Source: Caballeronia udeis
GTDB taxonomy: Bacteria; Pseudomonadota; Gammaproteobacteria; Burkholderiales; Burkholderiaceae
NCBI RefSeq assembly: GCF_001544555.2
Contig: NZ_FCOK02000003.1
Span: 213,298-277,297 of the forward strand
DNA: 64,000 nt
Reading direction: 5' to 3'
Positions within the stretch are counted from its first letter, which is position 1. Every line of letters begins with the position of its first letter. The notes beneath the pieces were generated by a model. The model saw only the letters and a list, made by a program, of their open reading frames with translations. It was not told the DNA's origin and made no database searches. A program made the translations under genes and the position numbers. This document shows positions 1 through 10,495 of this stretch, in pieces.

Positions 1-1
1 T

Positions 2-1024
2 TCGGTCAAGCAGACGCGCGAAAGCGAGATGCGCAAAGTGCGTTCACGCGCCATTGACCGCGCCGAGGACCGGATCCTTGACATCCTGCTGCCGAGCGCA
101 CGGCCGACGGCGGGTTTCAGCACCGCGGAGTTGCCCGACGACAGCACGAACAGCACGCGCCAGACGTTCCGCAAGCGTCTGCGCGAGGGCCTGCTCGACG
201 ACAAGGAAGTGGAGATCGACATTGAGGCGCCACAAGCGACCATGGACATCATGGGGCCGCCGGGTATGGAGGAAATGACCGACCAGATCCGTTCCATGTT
301 CGCGAATATCGGCGGCGGCAAGAAGACGCAGCGCAAGGTGAAGGTCAAGGACGCGCTGAAGATGCTCACCGACGAAGAAGCCGGCAAGCTGCTCAATGAT
401 GAAGAGGTCAAGACGAAGGCCATTCAGAACGTCGAGCAGAACGGCATCGTGTTCCTGGACGAGATCGACAAGATCGCGTCGCGCAGCGAGACGGGGGGCG
501 CGGAAGTGTCGCGGGCCGGTGTGCAGCGCGACCTGCTGCCGCTGGTGGAAGGCACAACCATCAACACGAAATACGGGATGATCAAGACCGATCACATCCT
601 GTTTATCGCCAGCGGTGCGTTCCATCTGGCCAAGCCGAGCGACCTGATCCCCGAACTGCAAGGGCGTTTTCCGATTCGCGTCGAGCTGGATTCCCTGTCC
701 GTGGAAGACTTCGAGTCCATCCTGAATACCACCGATGCCAGCCTCGTGAAGCAGTACACGGCGCTTCTGGCAACCGAAGACGTTCAGTTGGAGTTCAGCA
801 CGGAAGGTATTCGCAGGATGGCCGAAATCGCGTTTTCGGTGAACGAGAAGACGGAGAATATTGGTGCGCGGCGGCTTTATACCGTGATCGAAAAACTGCT
901 CGAGGAAGTGTCGTTCGCCGCGGGCAATCACGCGGGACACCCCGTGAAAATCGATGCCGCATATGTCGACAAAGCGTTGAACGACGTAGCCGAAGATGAA
1001 GATTTGTCGCGCTACGTGCTGTAA
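2..1024 (+). CDS. hslU: HslU, ATPase subunit of the HslUV protease (5' end outside window)
   Basis: AAA+ unfoldase that feeds substrates to the HslV peptidase in the cytoplasm. The reading frame is open from base 2, so the N-terminal third with Walker A lies upstream. Visible are the I-domain (about residues 70-130 of the fragment), Walker B with [10 protein letters not shown], the pore-side sensor region around [20 protein letters not shown], and the C-terminal tail EDLSRYVL, which is the conserved HslV-docking end. The fragment agrees with the last three quarters of the usual ~447-residue protein. It ends just before a strong hairpin. hslV is expected immediately upstream, but that is inference. 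Confidence 0.97.
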   Translation, partial: SVKQTRESEMRKVRSRAIDRAEDRILDILLPSARPTAGFSTAELPDDSTNSTRQTFRKRLREGLLDDKEVEIDIEAPQATMDIMGPPGMEEMTDQIRSMFANIGGGKKTQRKVKVKDALKMLTDEEAGKLLNDEEVKTKAIQNVEQNGIVFLDEIDKIASRSETGGAEVSRAGVQRDLLPLVEGTTINTKYGMIKTDHILFIASGAFHLAKPSDLIPELQGRFPIRVELDSLSVEDFESILNTTDASLVKQYTALLATEDVQLEFSTEGIRRMAEIAFSVNEKTENIGARRLYTVIEKLLEEVSFAAGNHAGHPVKIDAAYVDKALNDVAEDEDLSRYVL

Positions 1025-1067
1025 TCCAACGCAACCCGGCAGGCGGCCCCGGCAAAGGTCCAGTTAG

Positions 1068-1121
1068 AAAAAAGGGCGGCTCACCATTCCAGGAAGGTGC
1101 TGGAATGGTGAGCCGCCCTTA
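1068..1121 (-). terminator. strong 19-bp hairpin terminator between hslU and regA
   Basis: Positions 1073-1091 pair perfectly with 1101-1119 around a 9-nt loop. The A-run at 1068-1073 becomes a U-run on the minus strand, so it best terminates the minus-strand response regulator. It may also stop hslU transcription from the other side. Confidence 0.85.
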
Positions 1122-1138
1122 TACGTTCTACAGAACGT

Positions 1139-1681
1139 TTATTGCCGCACGGGTTTCTTCGCCAGCTTGCGCTGCAGTGTCCGCCGATGCATGTTCAACG
1201 CCCGCGCCGTGGCTGAAATATTGCCGCTGTTCTCGGCCAGCACACGCTGGATATGCTCCCACTCCAGTCGTGCGACCGACAGCAGCGCCGGGTGCTCGAT
1301 AGCCTCCTCGGCGGTCTGCTCGCTGGCTTCCTCCTGCAGCGCGGACAGGATTGTCTCGACGTTCGCCGGCTTGGCCAGATAGTTATCCGCGCCGTCTTTC
1401 ACCGCCTGGACCGCCGTCGCGATGCTCGCGTAACCCGTCAGCACAAGAATCCGTGCGTCGGGCTGAAGGTCGCGCAACGGCGCAACCAGCGTCAGCCCGG
1501 AATCATTGCCGAGATGCAGATCGACCGTGATCTGCCCGAACTTCTGCGTGTTCGCCAATCTCAGCGCCGTGGCGGCGTCGTGCGCCTGATGCGGCGTATA
1601 GCCGCGGCGCGTCAGACCGCGCGCGAGGATGCCCGAGAAAACCTCATCGTCGTCGATGACCAAAAAATTTGTATCGCTCAT
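1139..1681 (-). CDS. regA: response regulator, RegA/PrrA/ActR family
   Basis: Two-domain response regulator of 180 residues: a receiver domain (about 1-120) with acidic pocket IDDDE and phospho-acceptor Asp54 in TVDLHLGN, then a Fis-type helix-turn-helix (about 138-178, SGNISATARALNMHRRTLQRKL). This short architecture without an AAA+ domain is the RegA/PrrA/RoxR type, which in other proteobacteria controls genes in response to redox state. Its start ATG overlaps the stop of the upstream kinase gene by 4 bp, so the two are translationally coupled. The target regulon in this organism is unknown. Confidence 0.88.
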   Translation of the reverse strand: MSDTNFLVIDDDEVFSGILARGLTRRGYTPHQAHDAATALRLANTQKFGQITVDLHLGNDSGLTLVAPLRDLQPDARILVLTGYASIATAVQAVKDGADNYLAKPANVETILSALQEEASEQTAEEAIEHPALLSVARLEWEHIQRVLAENSGNISATARALNMHRRTLQRKLAKKPVRQ

Positions 1682-3012
1682 GCTCTTTTCTCCGTGGTGA
1701 CGGAACCGGCGACGCCGCCGCGGCCCGTCCTTGCTGCTTTTTCCCGCGATTCGGGGGCGCTTGTATCGGCGAGACGCAAGATGGCGTGCGTGCCGTGCGG
1801 GCTGGCCGGCGTAAGCTCGATCGACCCGCCAAGCCGCGTTGCTGCCGAGAATGCCAGATACAAGCCGACGCCGTGGCCGCCTTGCGTGCTGTCGACGGGC
1901 ATTGCACCGAGCGATCCCCGCAATGCCGCCGGAATGCCGGCGCCCTGATCGCGGACATCGAATTGAATCACAGGCTCGCCAAGATGCCGGCTCGCCGACG
2001 TTGTGAGCGTCACCGAATCGCGGCTGGCCCGCGCCGCATTATCCAGCAGAATGGTCAGGATTTGCCCCACCGCGACGGGATCGCTCAGAAACAGTCCGGC
2101 GCGTTTTTGCTCTTCCGCTTCGATCAACTCGAAACGCACGTGCGGATGGCGCAACCGCCATTGCTCGACAAACCCATGCAGCCAGTCATCCAGCGGTTGC
2201 CGCGGCGCAGGCCCGGTCGCACGGCTGCGCAGGCGCGCGAGCGCGGACGTGCATAACGTCATTTGCTGCTCGAGGAGTTCGATATCGGCGGAATACGGGG
2301 CGAGATGCGGGTCGTGGCGAGCGGAATCACGTAATTCTTCGCTCAACATGGCGATGGTGGACAACGGCGTGCCGATTTCATGCGCGACCGTGGCCGCCTG
2401 AACGCCCAGCGCAACGGCACGCTCGTCGCGCAGAAGCCGCTCCTGGGCGTCGGCCAGCGCAAAATCCCGCGCTCGCAGCGCGCGTGACATCCGCGCCACG
2501 AACCAGCCGATCAACCCCACGCTGACCATGAAGTTCACCCACAGCCCGATGCGGAAGTATTCGAATAAATTCAGCGGGTCTTCCATGTTCAGCGGCACGT
2601 AGCTGAACGTCAGGAGCGAATAACAGGCGACGGCAAACAACGCGAGCCAGCCCATCAGGCGCCACGGCAGCACGGCGGCCGCAATAGCGAGCGAAGGCAG
2701 ATAGAGCGTGACAAACGGATTCGTGGCGCCGCCGCTCAGGAACAGCAACGCCGACAGCGCGCCGAGATCCACCCAGAGTTGTCCGAACAATTCAAGGTTC
2801 GTTTCGGGCTGCGCGCGCGCGACGCGTATCCATGTCAGGGCGTTGAACAATATCTCGAGCGCGATAATCGTCAGCATGGCAGCTAACGGGAGATGCGCGC
2901 CGTAAAACGCCTGTACGACGGCAATTGTCACCAATTGACCGATGATTGCCAGGCTGCGAAGCCAAAACAGGTGTCCGAGATTGACGCGGCCCGTGTTCGT
3001 TATTCGATGCAT
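1678..3012 (-). CDS. regB: membrane sensor histidine kinase, RegB/PrrB family
   Basis: Partner of the adjacent response regulator. The 444 residues contain about six hydrophobic helices (residues 15-175), including the RegB-type quinone-site motif GGATNPF at 94-100, then an H-box VAHEIGTPLST with His211 and an HATPase domain (N-box DNAARAS, G-boxes DQGAGIP and GGHGVGLYLA). Cys254 lies about 43 residues after the H-box His, near the spacing of the redox-active Cys in RegB of Rhodobacter; that equivalence is inferred. The gene is divergent from the glycosyltransferase-like gene at 3121. Confidence 0.88.
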   Translation of the reverse strand: MHRITNTGRVNLGHLFWLRSLAIIGQLVTIAVVQAFYGAHLPLAAMLTIIALEILFNALTWIRVARAQPETNLELFGQLWVDLGALSALLFLSGGATNPFVTLYLPSLAIAAAVLPWRLMGWLALFAVACYSLLTFSYVPLNMEDPLNLFEYFRIGLWVNFMVSVGLIGWFVARMSRALRARDFALADAQERLLRDERAVALGVQAATVAHEIGTPLSTIAMLSEELRDSARHDPHLAPYSADIELLEQQMTLCTSALARLRSRATGPAPRQPLDDWLHGFVEQWRLRHPHVRFELIEAEEQKRAGLFLSDPVAVGQILTILLDNAARASRDSVTLTTSASRHLGEPVIQFDVRDQGAGIPAALRGSLGAMPVDSTQGGHGVGLYLAFSAATRLGGSIELTPASPHGTHAILRLADTSAPESREKAARTGRGGVAGSVTTEKRA

Positions 3013-3120
3013 CGCGGTAAATTTCGCCTCACATTTCAGAATAGTCTAATGGTTCGGCAAAGCGGATTGCCGCACCATCGAATGTTGTCTCGTACAGGGC
3101 GGCCAGGCCGCTTACTCAAA

Positions 3121-4830
3121 ATGACTAACAGCCCATTCCCCCGCCGCAATCAGCTTCGCAGCGAGGCACCGCAAGCGGACGCCCTTCAAGACGCCATTAT
3201 CCCGCGCGCGCTGAATGCGTTCATTGACAATGCCGGCCGCGCGAACGCGCAAGGCAATCAGGTCGAGCGCGCCGTCTGGCTGCAGGCGGCCATGATGTTG
3301 CAAGCCGATCGGCCGGAAACGGGGCTCGACCTGATTGATTGCTTGCTGAAGCAGAACCGCATAACCGAGGGTATCCAGCTCGCGGCTCAACTCGTCGACC
3401 GTCATCCTCAGCACGCGCTCGCCCTCTGGCATCTCGGTTACGCGCTCCAGCTCGCGGGCCGTCACGCGGAAGCAATCCCTTTCTACAAACGTGCCCATGC
3501 AATCGATCCAGCCGTCCCGACCCTGCGCAACAATCTGGCGGTCGCCTACGAATTGACGAGCGGTGACGCCAAAGCCCTGAGCATGCTGGAAGAGGCTGTC
3601 GCGGCCAATGCGGACGATATCGAAGCATGGACGAATCTGACACGCATGTATCCGCGCCGCTGGGAGCTCGAGCGCGCGCTCGCGGCCGGTCAGCGCTCGG
3701 TCGCCATCAATCCGTCGAATTCGCTCGCGTTGTCGAACTACAGTCTCGCCTTGAAAGAAGCCCAGCGCTGGCAGGAGGCTACGGAAGCCGCCATGAAGGC
3801 CGCCGAAATCAATCCAGGAATACCGCGCCTTCCGTTCAACCTCTCGATTCTCGATCTGGTGCAGGGCAATTACGCCCGCGGCTGGGCCAATTTCGAAGCA
3901 CGCTGGGACGGTTCAAACGAACTGCACAACGCGCATCCCAACTTCCCGGTGCCGCGATGGAACGGCGAAGCATTGCGCGGCAAGACCTTGTTGTTGTGGG
4001 GTGAACAAGGTTTCGGCGATGTGCTGCAGTTCTCGCGTTTCGTCCCTATGCTCGCGAAAAAGGTTCATGCGCAGGGCGGCACGCTCGTGTGGGCTGCGTT
4101 CAAGGCACTACATCCGCTGATGGCGCGCATGGCGCCGAAGGGCGTTGAATGCCTGCCGCACGACGCGCAGATGCCCGCGTTCGACTTCCATTTCCCTCTG
4201 TTAAGCCTGCCGCTGCATTTCGGCATCGACGCGGACACCATTCCGGCGAAGCGCGCGTATCTTTCGGCTGATGCCGACCTTGCCGCCGACTGGCGCGCCG
4301 AATTCGCCGCCGACAAACGCCTGCGTGTCGGTCTGGTGTGGAGCGGCAGCGAAGGCCATCAGCGCAACATGTTCCGCAGCGTGGGCATCGAACGGTATGC
4401 GAAGGCGTTCGCGGGAATCGAAAATGTCGCGTTCTTCTCGCTGCAGAAGGATGCATCGGGCGCGGTATCGACGGCGCGGGATGGTGGCTTCGAGATCTCG
4501 GACCGCACGGGCAAGTTTGAAACTTTCGACGACACGGCTGCGTTCATCGATTCACTCGATCTCGTGATTACCGTGTGCACGAGCGTGGCGCATCTGGCGG
4601 CGGCGCTCGGCAAGCCGACCTGGATTCTCCTCGACACCAATCCGCACTGGGTCTGGCAACTGGAGCGCACGGACAGCCCGTGGTATCCAACGGCAACGCT
4701 CTACAGGCAGAAGGAATTCTCGAAGTGGGAGCCGGTGATGGCTGAGTTCGCGCGTGATCTGGCGGCGCTCGCAGCCACGCACACGGGTGCGGCGCCGCGC
4801 AAGCGGGCGGCGAAGAAAGCAGCCGCGTAA
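3121..4830 (+). CDS. TPR protein with C-terminal glycosyltransferase-like domain
   Basis: A 569-residue protein with an N-terminal block of tetratricopeptide repeats (about residues 60-270, e.g. ALWHLGYALQLAGRHAEAIP) and a C-terminal glycosyltransferase-fold domain (about 290-545) with WGEQGFGDVLQFSRFVP, VGLVWSGS and TSVAHLAAALGKPTW. This is the family of TPR/glycosyltransferase proteins common in Burkholderiaceae, whose substrates are mostly unknown. The frame is open further upstream, but ATG 3121 gives a normal N terminus; no strong ribosome-binding site is seen. The C-terminal tail is Lys/Ala/Arg rich. A broken relative lies at 63295-63914. Confidence 0.8.
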   Translation: MTNSPFPRRNQLRSEAPQADALQDAIIPRALNAFIDNAGRANAQGNQVERAVWLQAAMMLQADRPETGLDLIDCLLKQNRITEGIQLAAQLVDRHPQHALALWHLGYALQLAGRHAEAIPFYKRAHAIDPAVPTLRNNLAVAYELTSGDAKALSMLEEAVAANADDIEAWTNLTRMYPRRWELERALAAGQRSVAINPSNSLALSNYSLALKEAQRWQEATEAAMKAAEINPGIPRLPFNLSILDLVQGNYARGWANFEARWDGSNELHNAHPNFPVPRWNGEALRGKTLLLWGEQGFGDVLQFSRFVPMLAKKVHAQGGTLVWAAFKALHPLMARMAPKGVECLPHDAQMPAFDFHFPLLSLPLHFGIDADTIPAKRAYLSADADLAADWRAEFAADKRLRVGLVWSGSEGHQRNMFRSVGIERYAKAFAGIENVAFFSLQKDASGAVSTARDGGFEISDRTGKFETFDDTAAFIDSLDLVITVCTSVAHLAAALGKPTWILLDTNPHWVWQLERTDSPWYPTATLYRQKEFSKWEPVMAEFARDLAALAATHTGAAPRKRAAKKAAA

Positions 4831-4866
4831 GTCATTTCGAAGAGTTTTAAGTCATTACACAAAAAC

Positions 4867-4903
4867 AAAGCAGCGATTCGGCAACGAACCGCTGCTTTTT
4901 TTG
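4867..4903 (+). terminator. rho-independent terminator after the TPR glycosyltransferase gene
   Basis: AAAGCAGCG (4867-4875) pairs with CGCTGCTTT (4890-4898), extended by TTCG/CGAA around a GCAA tetraloop with one A-C mismatch, and is followed by a run of T. Confidence 0.85.
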
Positions 4904-5019
4904 TACCCGGTTTCTTCACATCAACCGCCCCACCTACGCGAAAATCACGCATTCGCGGACTCCACCCCGCTCCGCATCCGGACCCGTTTGCCGTACAACG
5001 CCCACAAAAAACGCGACGT

Positions 5020-5217
5020 TCACCTGTTTATGCTACGTTGCGTTTCTTCACGCAAACAATCCGGACAGAGACACGTCATGTCCGGCTTCAGGCGCTCGAC
5101 CGGCAAAGCGGGCAGCGACGCGCACCAGCACTGCGGATCGCCGGTTTGCCGGGCGCAGCGGAAAAACGCTCCGCACAGAGCGCAGCGTTGAGGATCGGAG
5201 TCGGTCGAACTCATCAT
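5020..5217 (-). CDS. cysteine-rich CWC family protein
   Basis: Small protein of about 65 residues starting MMSSTDSD and holding eight cysteines in Cys-x-x-Cys and Cys-Trp-Cys arrangements (RCALCGAFF, CWCASLP, CLCPDC). This matches the Cys-rich CWC family, which probably binds a metal; no biochemical function is established. The frame is open upstream, but the conserved part starts at the double Met (5217 or 5214); no clear ribosome-binding site separates them. It is divergent from argB, as is common in Burkholderiaceae. Confidence 0.7.
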   Translation of the reverse strand: MMSSTDSDPQRCALCGAFFRCARQTGDPQCWCASLPALPVERLKPDMTCLCPDCLREETQRSINR

Positions 5218-5446
5218 GGAGGCCAGGCCTTTGAAAACGAAACACGCCGTCATGGGCAGTTTTGCGCGCAGTGCGGCCGTTGCCGAAGCGCCACGTTTCG
5301 ACCTGCCCACGCACGCTCGATCGCATTATTATTTCACGCGCCAATCCCATACTGGTGCGACCAAAGGCTAACTTTCACCCGTCACCGGAATGCTATCGGA
5401 AACGCATGATGCAGCGCGTCAGTCCTGTACAATTCCGCCTGTTTAA

Positions 5447-6370
<924 letters not shown>

Positions 6371-6426
6371 ACGTGGATCTCGCCGGCACTCGAGCCAGGT
6401 TGTTGCGTTCCTCGAAGCGCCGGATG

Positions 6427-7128
6427 AGCACGCACGGCCACCCCGTCTGGCTGTTCGATCTCGACAACACGCTGCACCACGCGTCGCATGAGATTTTCCC
6501 CGCTATCAATCGCGGGATGACGCAGTACATCATCGACCGGCTGGGCGTGGACGTGGACGAAGCCAACCGCTTGCGGACCGGTTATACCCAGCGATACGGC
6601 GCCACCTTGCTTGGCCTGGTGCGCCATCATCGCGTCGATGCCGCCGACTTCCTGCACGTCGTGCATACCTTTGCCGATCTCGGATCCATGGTCCGGGCCG
6701 AACGCGGCCTCGCGCGAATGATCCGCGGGCTCCCGGGACGGAAGATCGTGTTGACCAACGGGCCTTCGGTTTATGCGCACGCCGTGCTCGACGAACTGGG
6801 TATTGCCAAGCTGTTTGAACGCGTGATCGCCATTGAGGATATGCAGGACCGAAGCGGCTATTGGCGCGCAAAACCTGATGCGGCCATGCTTCGGCGCGCG
6901 ATGCGGCGCGCTCACGTGCCGCTCTCTGACGCCGTTCTTGTTGAAGACACGCGCGGGCATCTGAAACGCTACAAGCGCCTGGGAATTCGCACGGTCTGGA
7001 TCACGGGATATCTTCCGTCGGTTCTCAATGCCAGCGGAGCGAAGTCGCTTCGGTCCCCCGCCAGCGGACGCCCACATTACGTCGATCTCAAGATCCGGTC
7101 CTTGAAAGGCTTGCGCGGTCTCAGCTAA
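6427..7128 (+). CDS. HAD-family pyrimidine 5'-nucleotidase-like hydrolase
   Basis: HAD subfamily IA phosphatase of 233 residues. Motif I is WLFDLDNTLHH near the N terminus (nucleophile Asp and the following Asp), motif II lies in KIVLTNGP, motif III is the Lys in YWRAKPD, and motif IV is VLVEDTRGHLK. This is the SDT1/pyrimidine 5'-nucleotidase type that follows argB in related genomes; the substrate is inferred. The frame also opens with TTG at 6367, overlapping the argB stop, but ATG 6427 puts motif I at its normal place. Confidence 0.82.
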   Translation, partial: STHGHPVWLFDLDNTLHHASHEIFPAINRGMTQYIIDRLGVDVDEANRLRTGYTQRYGATLLGLVRHHRVDAADFLHVVHTFADLGSMVRAERGLARMIRGLPGRKIVLTNGPSVYAHAVLDELGIAKLFERVIAIEDMQDRSGYWRAKPDAAMLRRAMRRAHVPLSDAVLVEDTRGHLKRYKRLGIRTVWITGYLPSVLNASGAKSLRSPASGRPHYVDLKIRSLKGLRGLS

Positions 7129-7255
7129 CGCACGGAAGTAGTACGGACTTCAAACTTCATCGCTTTTGCCGGCTGCTTCAGGCGTACCCGTGAGCGCCCT
7201 CCGCTCCCTTTTCAGTTTTTCCGATATACTTCACTGCTATCTTGATTTGTTTCAA

Positions 7256-7334
7256 CGCGCCGATTTGCTGACTCGATTGCGGGCGCGCGAACCCTGACCG
7301 GTTCACTATAAATGCGGCTAAAGAGGTTGTCAGC
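7256..7334 (+). promoter_or_regulatory. SAM-II type S-adenosylmethionine riboswitch in the metX leader
   Basis: P1 is CGCGCC (7256-7261) with GGCGCG (7282-7287), enclosing the GATTT...ATTGCG loop typical of SAM-II. Downstream are ATAAATG (7308-7314) and GCTAAAGAGG (7317-7326), nearly identical to the metX SAM-II consensus. The loop TTGCG can pair with TGCGG, and CTC with GAG, forming the pseudoknot with compensatory changes relative to the known element. An extra hairpin GAACC/GGTTC (7289-7304) is inserted after P1. It sits 70 bp before metX, a typical SAM-II target. Not confirmed by a covariance search. Confidence 0.8.
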
Positions 7335-7403
7335 CGCGCCGCTCAGGTATTCCAGCGCATCGCCGACGCCGTTTAGCCGCCCTGTTTTCTCTAGGCGGAA
7401 TGA

Positions 7404-8549
7404 ATGGAATCAATCGGCATCGTCACTCCCCAAACACTGCATTTCACTGAACCGCTGCGCATGCAAAATGGCAGCTTGCTCGGTGACTATGATCTCGTCG
7501 TCGAAACCTACGGCACGCTCAACGCCGCCCGCTCGAACGCGGTGCTCGTCTGCCATGCGCTGAACGCCTCGCATCACGTGGCGGGTGTCTATGCCGACGA
7601 TCCCAAGAACGTCGGCTGGTGGGACAACATGGTGGGTCCGGGCAAGCCGCTCGATACCAACCGGTTTTTTGTCATCGGCGTCAATAACCTCGGCTCGTGT
7701 TTCGGTTCGACCGGCCCCATGAGCGTGAACGCCGCCACCGGCAAACCCTACGGCGCGAGTTTTCCCGTCGTCACGGTTGAAGACTGGGTCCACGCGCAAG
7801 CTCGCGTAGCGGATCTATACGGTATTGAACGCTTTGCCGCGGTCATGGGCGGCAGCCTGGGCGGCATGCAGGCGTTGGCGTGGAGCATGATGTATCCGGA
7901 ACGCGTGGCGCACTGCATTGTGGTGGCATCGACGCCGAAACTCTCCGCACAGAACATTGCATTCAACGAAGTCGCGCGCTCCGCCATCCTCTCCGATCCC
8001 GATTTCCACGGCGGTGACTATTACGCGCATGGCATCAAGCCACGTCGCGGATTGCGGGTGGCTCGCATGATCGGCCACATCACGTATCTGTCGGACGACG
8101 ACATGGCCGCCAAGTTCGGCCGCGCGTTGCGTCGGGCGGAAGGCGCTCTGGATGCGTACAACTTCAACTTCGACGTCGAGTTCGAAGTGGAGTCGTACTT
8201 GAGATACCAGGGCGATAAATTCGCCGAATACTTCGACGCCAATACGTATCTGCTCATCACCCGGGCGCTGGATTATTTCGATCCCGCCAAAGCCTTCGAC
8301 GGCGACCTGACCGCGTCGCTCGCTCACACCACGGCGAAATACCTGATCGCCAGTTTCTCCACGGATTGGCGCTTTGCACCCGCGCGCTCGCGCGAACTGG
8401 TGAAAGCGCTGCTCGATCACAAACGCACGGTGAGTTACGCCGAAATCGATGCGCCGCACGGCCACGACGCCTTCCTGCTCGACGACGCGCGCTATCACAA
8501 CCTGATGCGCGCCTATTACGAACGCATTGCCGCCGAGGTGGGCGCATGA
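7404..8549 (+). CDS. metX: homoserine O-acyltransferase MetX
   Basis: Acylates homoserine at the start of methionine biosynthesis. Alpha/beta-hydrolase fold of 381 residues with oxyanion motif [10 protein letters not shown], nucleophile elbow GGSLGGMQ (Ser about 150), and catalytic Asp and His in the C-terminal part (PHGHDAFLL). Whether acetyl- or succinyl-CoA is used cannot be read with certainty; MetX enzymes of Burkholderia relatives paired with MetW are often succinyltransferases. ATG 7404 is preceded by TAGGCGG. Expression is probably controlled by the SAM-II element upstream. The stop overlaps the metW start (ATGA). Confidence 0.95.
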   Translation: MESIGIVTPQTLHFTEPLRMQNGSLLGDYDLVVETYGTLNAARSNAVLVCHALNASHHVAGVYADDPKNVGWWDNMVGPGKPLDTNRFFVIGVNNLGSCFGSTGPMSVNAATGKPYGASFPVVTVEDWVHAQARVADLYGIERFAAVMGGSLGGMQALAWSMMYPERVAHCIVVASTPKLSAQNIAFNEVARSAILSDPDFHGGDYYAHGIKPRRGLRVARMIGHITYLSDDDMAAKFGRALRRAEGALDAYNFNFDVEFEVESYLRYQGDKFAEYFDANTYLLITRALDYFDPAKAFDGDLTASLAHTTAKYLIASFSTDWRFAPARSRELVKALLDHKRTVSYAEIDAPHGHDAFLLDDARYHNLMRAYYERIAAEVGA

Positions 8550-9154
8550 ACCAAATCACGCTGGACTCTCTCTCCCTGCGCTCGGACTTTCGGGCAATCG
8601 CGCGCTGGGTTGAACCAAGCTCATCGGTACTGGATCTGGGCTGCGGCGATGGTTCGCTGCTCTCGCTGCTCAGCGAAGAACTCGATGTGACAGGTTATGG
8701 CATTGAAATCAACGATGCCGGCGTGCTCGCCTGCGCTCAGAAAGGCGTGAACGTCATCCAGCAGAACCTGGAAGACGGTTTGCGCCTGTTCGAAGACGAC
8801 AGTTTCGACTTCGCGATCCTGTCGCAGACATTGCAAACGATCCATCAAACCGCCGCGATCCTGCGCGAAACCGTGCGCGTGGGACGCGAATGCATTGTGT
8901 CGTTTCCGAACTTCGGTTACTGGCGGCATCGGTTGACGGTGTTGCAAGGACGCATGCCTGTGTCGAAAACCCTGCCGTATCAATGGCATAACACGCCGAA
9001 CGTGCGAGTTCTCACTATTCGGGATTTCGAGGCGCTGGCGCCGGAAGTGGGTATCGAGATCCTCGATCGTGCGGTGCTGCATGGCGGACAGTCCATCCGG
9101 TGGGGGGCGAACTGGCGTGGTAGCCTTGCGGTCTATCGCGTGAAGCGAAGCTGA
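8546..9154 (+). CDS. metW: methionine biosynthesis protein MetW
   Basis: Class I SAM-dependent methyltransferase-fold protein of 202 residues with SAM motif [12 protein letters not shown] at the N terminus and the family signature [11 protein letters not shown]. MetW acts with MetX in the first committed step of methionine synthesis; in studied systems it is needed for MetX activity rather than acting as a known methyltransferase. The ATG overlaps the metX stop by 4 bp, so the pair is translationally coupled and shares the SAM-II leader. Confidence 0.95.
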   Translation: MNQITLDSLSLRSDFRAIARWVEPSSSVLDLGCGDGSLLSLLSEELDVTGYGIEINDAGVLACAQKGVNVIQQNLEDGLRLFEDDSFDFAILSQTLQTIHQTAAILRETVRVGRECIVSFPNFGYWRHRLTVLQGRMPVSKTLPYQWHNTPNVRVLTIRDFEALAPEVGIEILDRAVLHGGQSIRWGANWRGSLAVYRVKRS

Positions 9155-9208
9155 ACTGAGCTTGCCGGTTCGTCGCTCGCGCACCGCTTACTGCTTCGAA
9201 TCGACCCT

Positions 9209-10495
9209 ATGTCCAACTCGCCACACGAGGCGCCCGCTCTTACCGCTCACGAAGACCACCCCGGCTGGCGCGCGTTTCTCAACAAACGCATGTTGATTTG
9301 CGTGTTTATCGGCTTCACGTCGGGGCTGCCGCTCTTCACGCTCGTCTATCTGGTCCAGGCGTGGTTACGCACTGAAGGCGTGAACCTGAAGGAGATCGGC
9401 CTGTTCGCGCTGATCCAGTTTCCCTACACCTGGAAATTCATCTGGGCGCCGCTGATGGACCGCTACGTGCCGCGCCTGCCCGGCTGGCGGCCGGGGCGAC
9501 GGCGCGGCTGGATGATCGTCACGCAGTTGCTGGTGGCAATCGCGATTGGCGCGCTTGGGTTTATCTCGCCGAAAGACCAGATCTGGACCGTCGCCGCGCT
9601 GACCGCGCTCGTGGCGTTTTTCGGCGCGAGCCAGGATATTGCGATCGATGCGTACCGCCGCGAACTCCTGGCGGACACCGAGCAGGGGCTCGGCAACGCC
9701 GTCTTCGTCAACGCGTACAAGATCGCGGCGCTTATCCCCGGCTCGCTCGGGTTGATTCTCGCCGATCACCTGCCGTGGTCCACCGTCTTCCTCGTCACGG
9801 CGGCGTTCATGCTGCCGGGCATGGTGCTGACGCTCGTGGTCAAGGAACCCGAAATACACGGCACGCCGCCCAAGAATCTACGCGATGCGATCATCCAGCC
9901 GTTTCGCGAGTTCATCGCCCGTGACGGCTGGCGCACGGCGCTGCTGATCCTCGGTTTCATCTTCCTGTACAAGCTCGGCGACACGATGGCGACCACGCTC
10001 TCCACGTCGTTTTTCCTCGATATCGGCTTCAACAAGACGCAGATCGGCGTGATTGCGAAGACCGTCGCGTTCTGGGCGAGCCTGGCCGGCGGGATTGTGG
10101 GTGGCGTGTGGCTGGTGAAGATCGGCATTGCACGCGGGCTCTGGATCTTCGGCGCGCTGCAGATCGTTTCCACGCTCGGCTTTGCGTGGCTTGCGAAAAT
10201 CGGGCCATCGGCCGTGGCGCTGGCCGCGCTCTACGGGTTTGAAACCTTTGCCACCGGCCTCACCATGGCCGCGTTCGTGGCCTATATCGCGAGCACGACC
10301 GATCCGCGTTATACCGCCACGCAGTTCGCGCTCTTTACGAGCCTTGCTTCGGTGCCGCGCACGCTGGCGTCGGCATCGAGCGGCTTTGTGGTCGCGCAAA
10401 CCGGCTGGTTCGAGTACTTCATGATCTGCGCTGCGCTGTCTATTCCCGGCATGTTACTGTTGCCGAAAATCGCGCCCTGGAGACCTGTCCAATGA
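9209..10495 (+). CDS. ampG: AmpG-type muropeptide MFS transporter
   Basis: Inner-membrane transporter of 428 residues with about 12 hydrophobic segments and the AmpG signatures TSGLPLFTLVYLVQAW near the N terminus, LIQFPYTWKFIWAPLMDRY, and GASQDIAIDAYRREL. AmpG imports N-acetylglucosaminyl-anhydromuropeptides for cell-wall recycling, which can feed beta-lactamase regulation in some bacteria. The stop overlaps the start of the M48 peptidase gene by 4 bp (ATGA), so the two are co-transcribed. Confidence 0.9.
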   Translation: MSNSPHEAPALTAHEDHPGWRAFLNKRMLICVFIGFTSGLPLFTLVYLVQAWLRTEGVNLKEIGLFALIQFPYTWKFIWAPLMDRYVPRLPGWRPGRRRGWMIVTQLLVAIAIGALGFISPKDQIWTVAALTALVAFFGASQDIAIDAYRRELLADTEQGLGNAVFVNAYKIAALIPGSLGLILADHLPWSTVFLVTAAFMLPGMVLTLVVKEPEIHGTPPKNLRDAIIQPFREFIARDGWRTALLILGFIFLYKLGDTMATTLSTSFFLDIGFNKTQIGVIAKTVAFWASLAGGIVGGVWLVKIGIARGLWIFGALQIVSTLGFAWLAKIGPSAVALAALYGFETFATGLTMAAFVAYIASTTDPRYTATQFALFTSLASVPRTLASASSGFVVAQTGWFEYFMICAALSIPGMLLLPKIAPWRPVQ

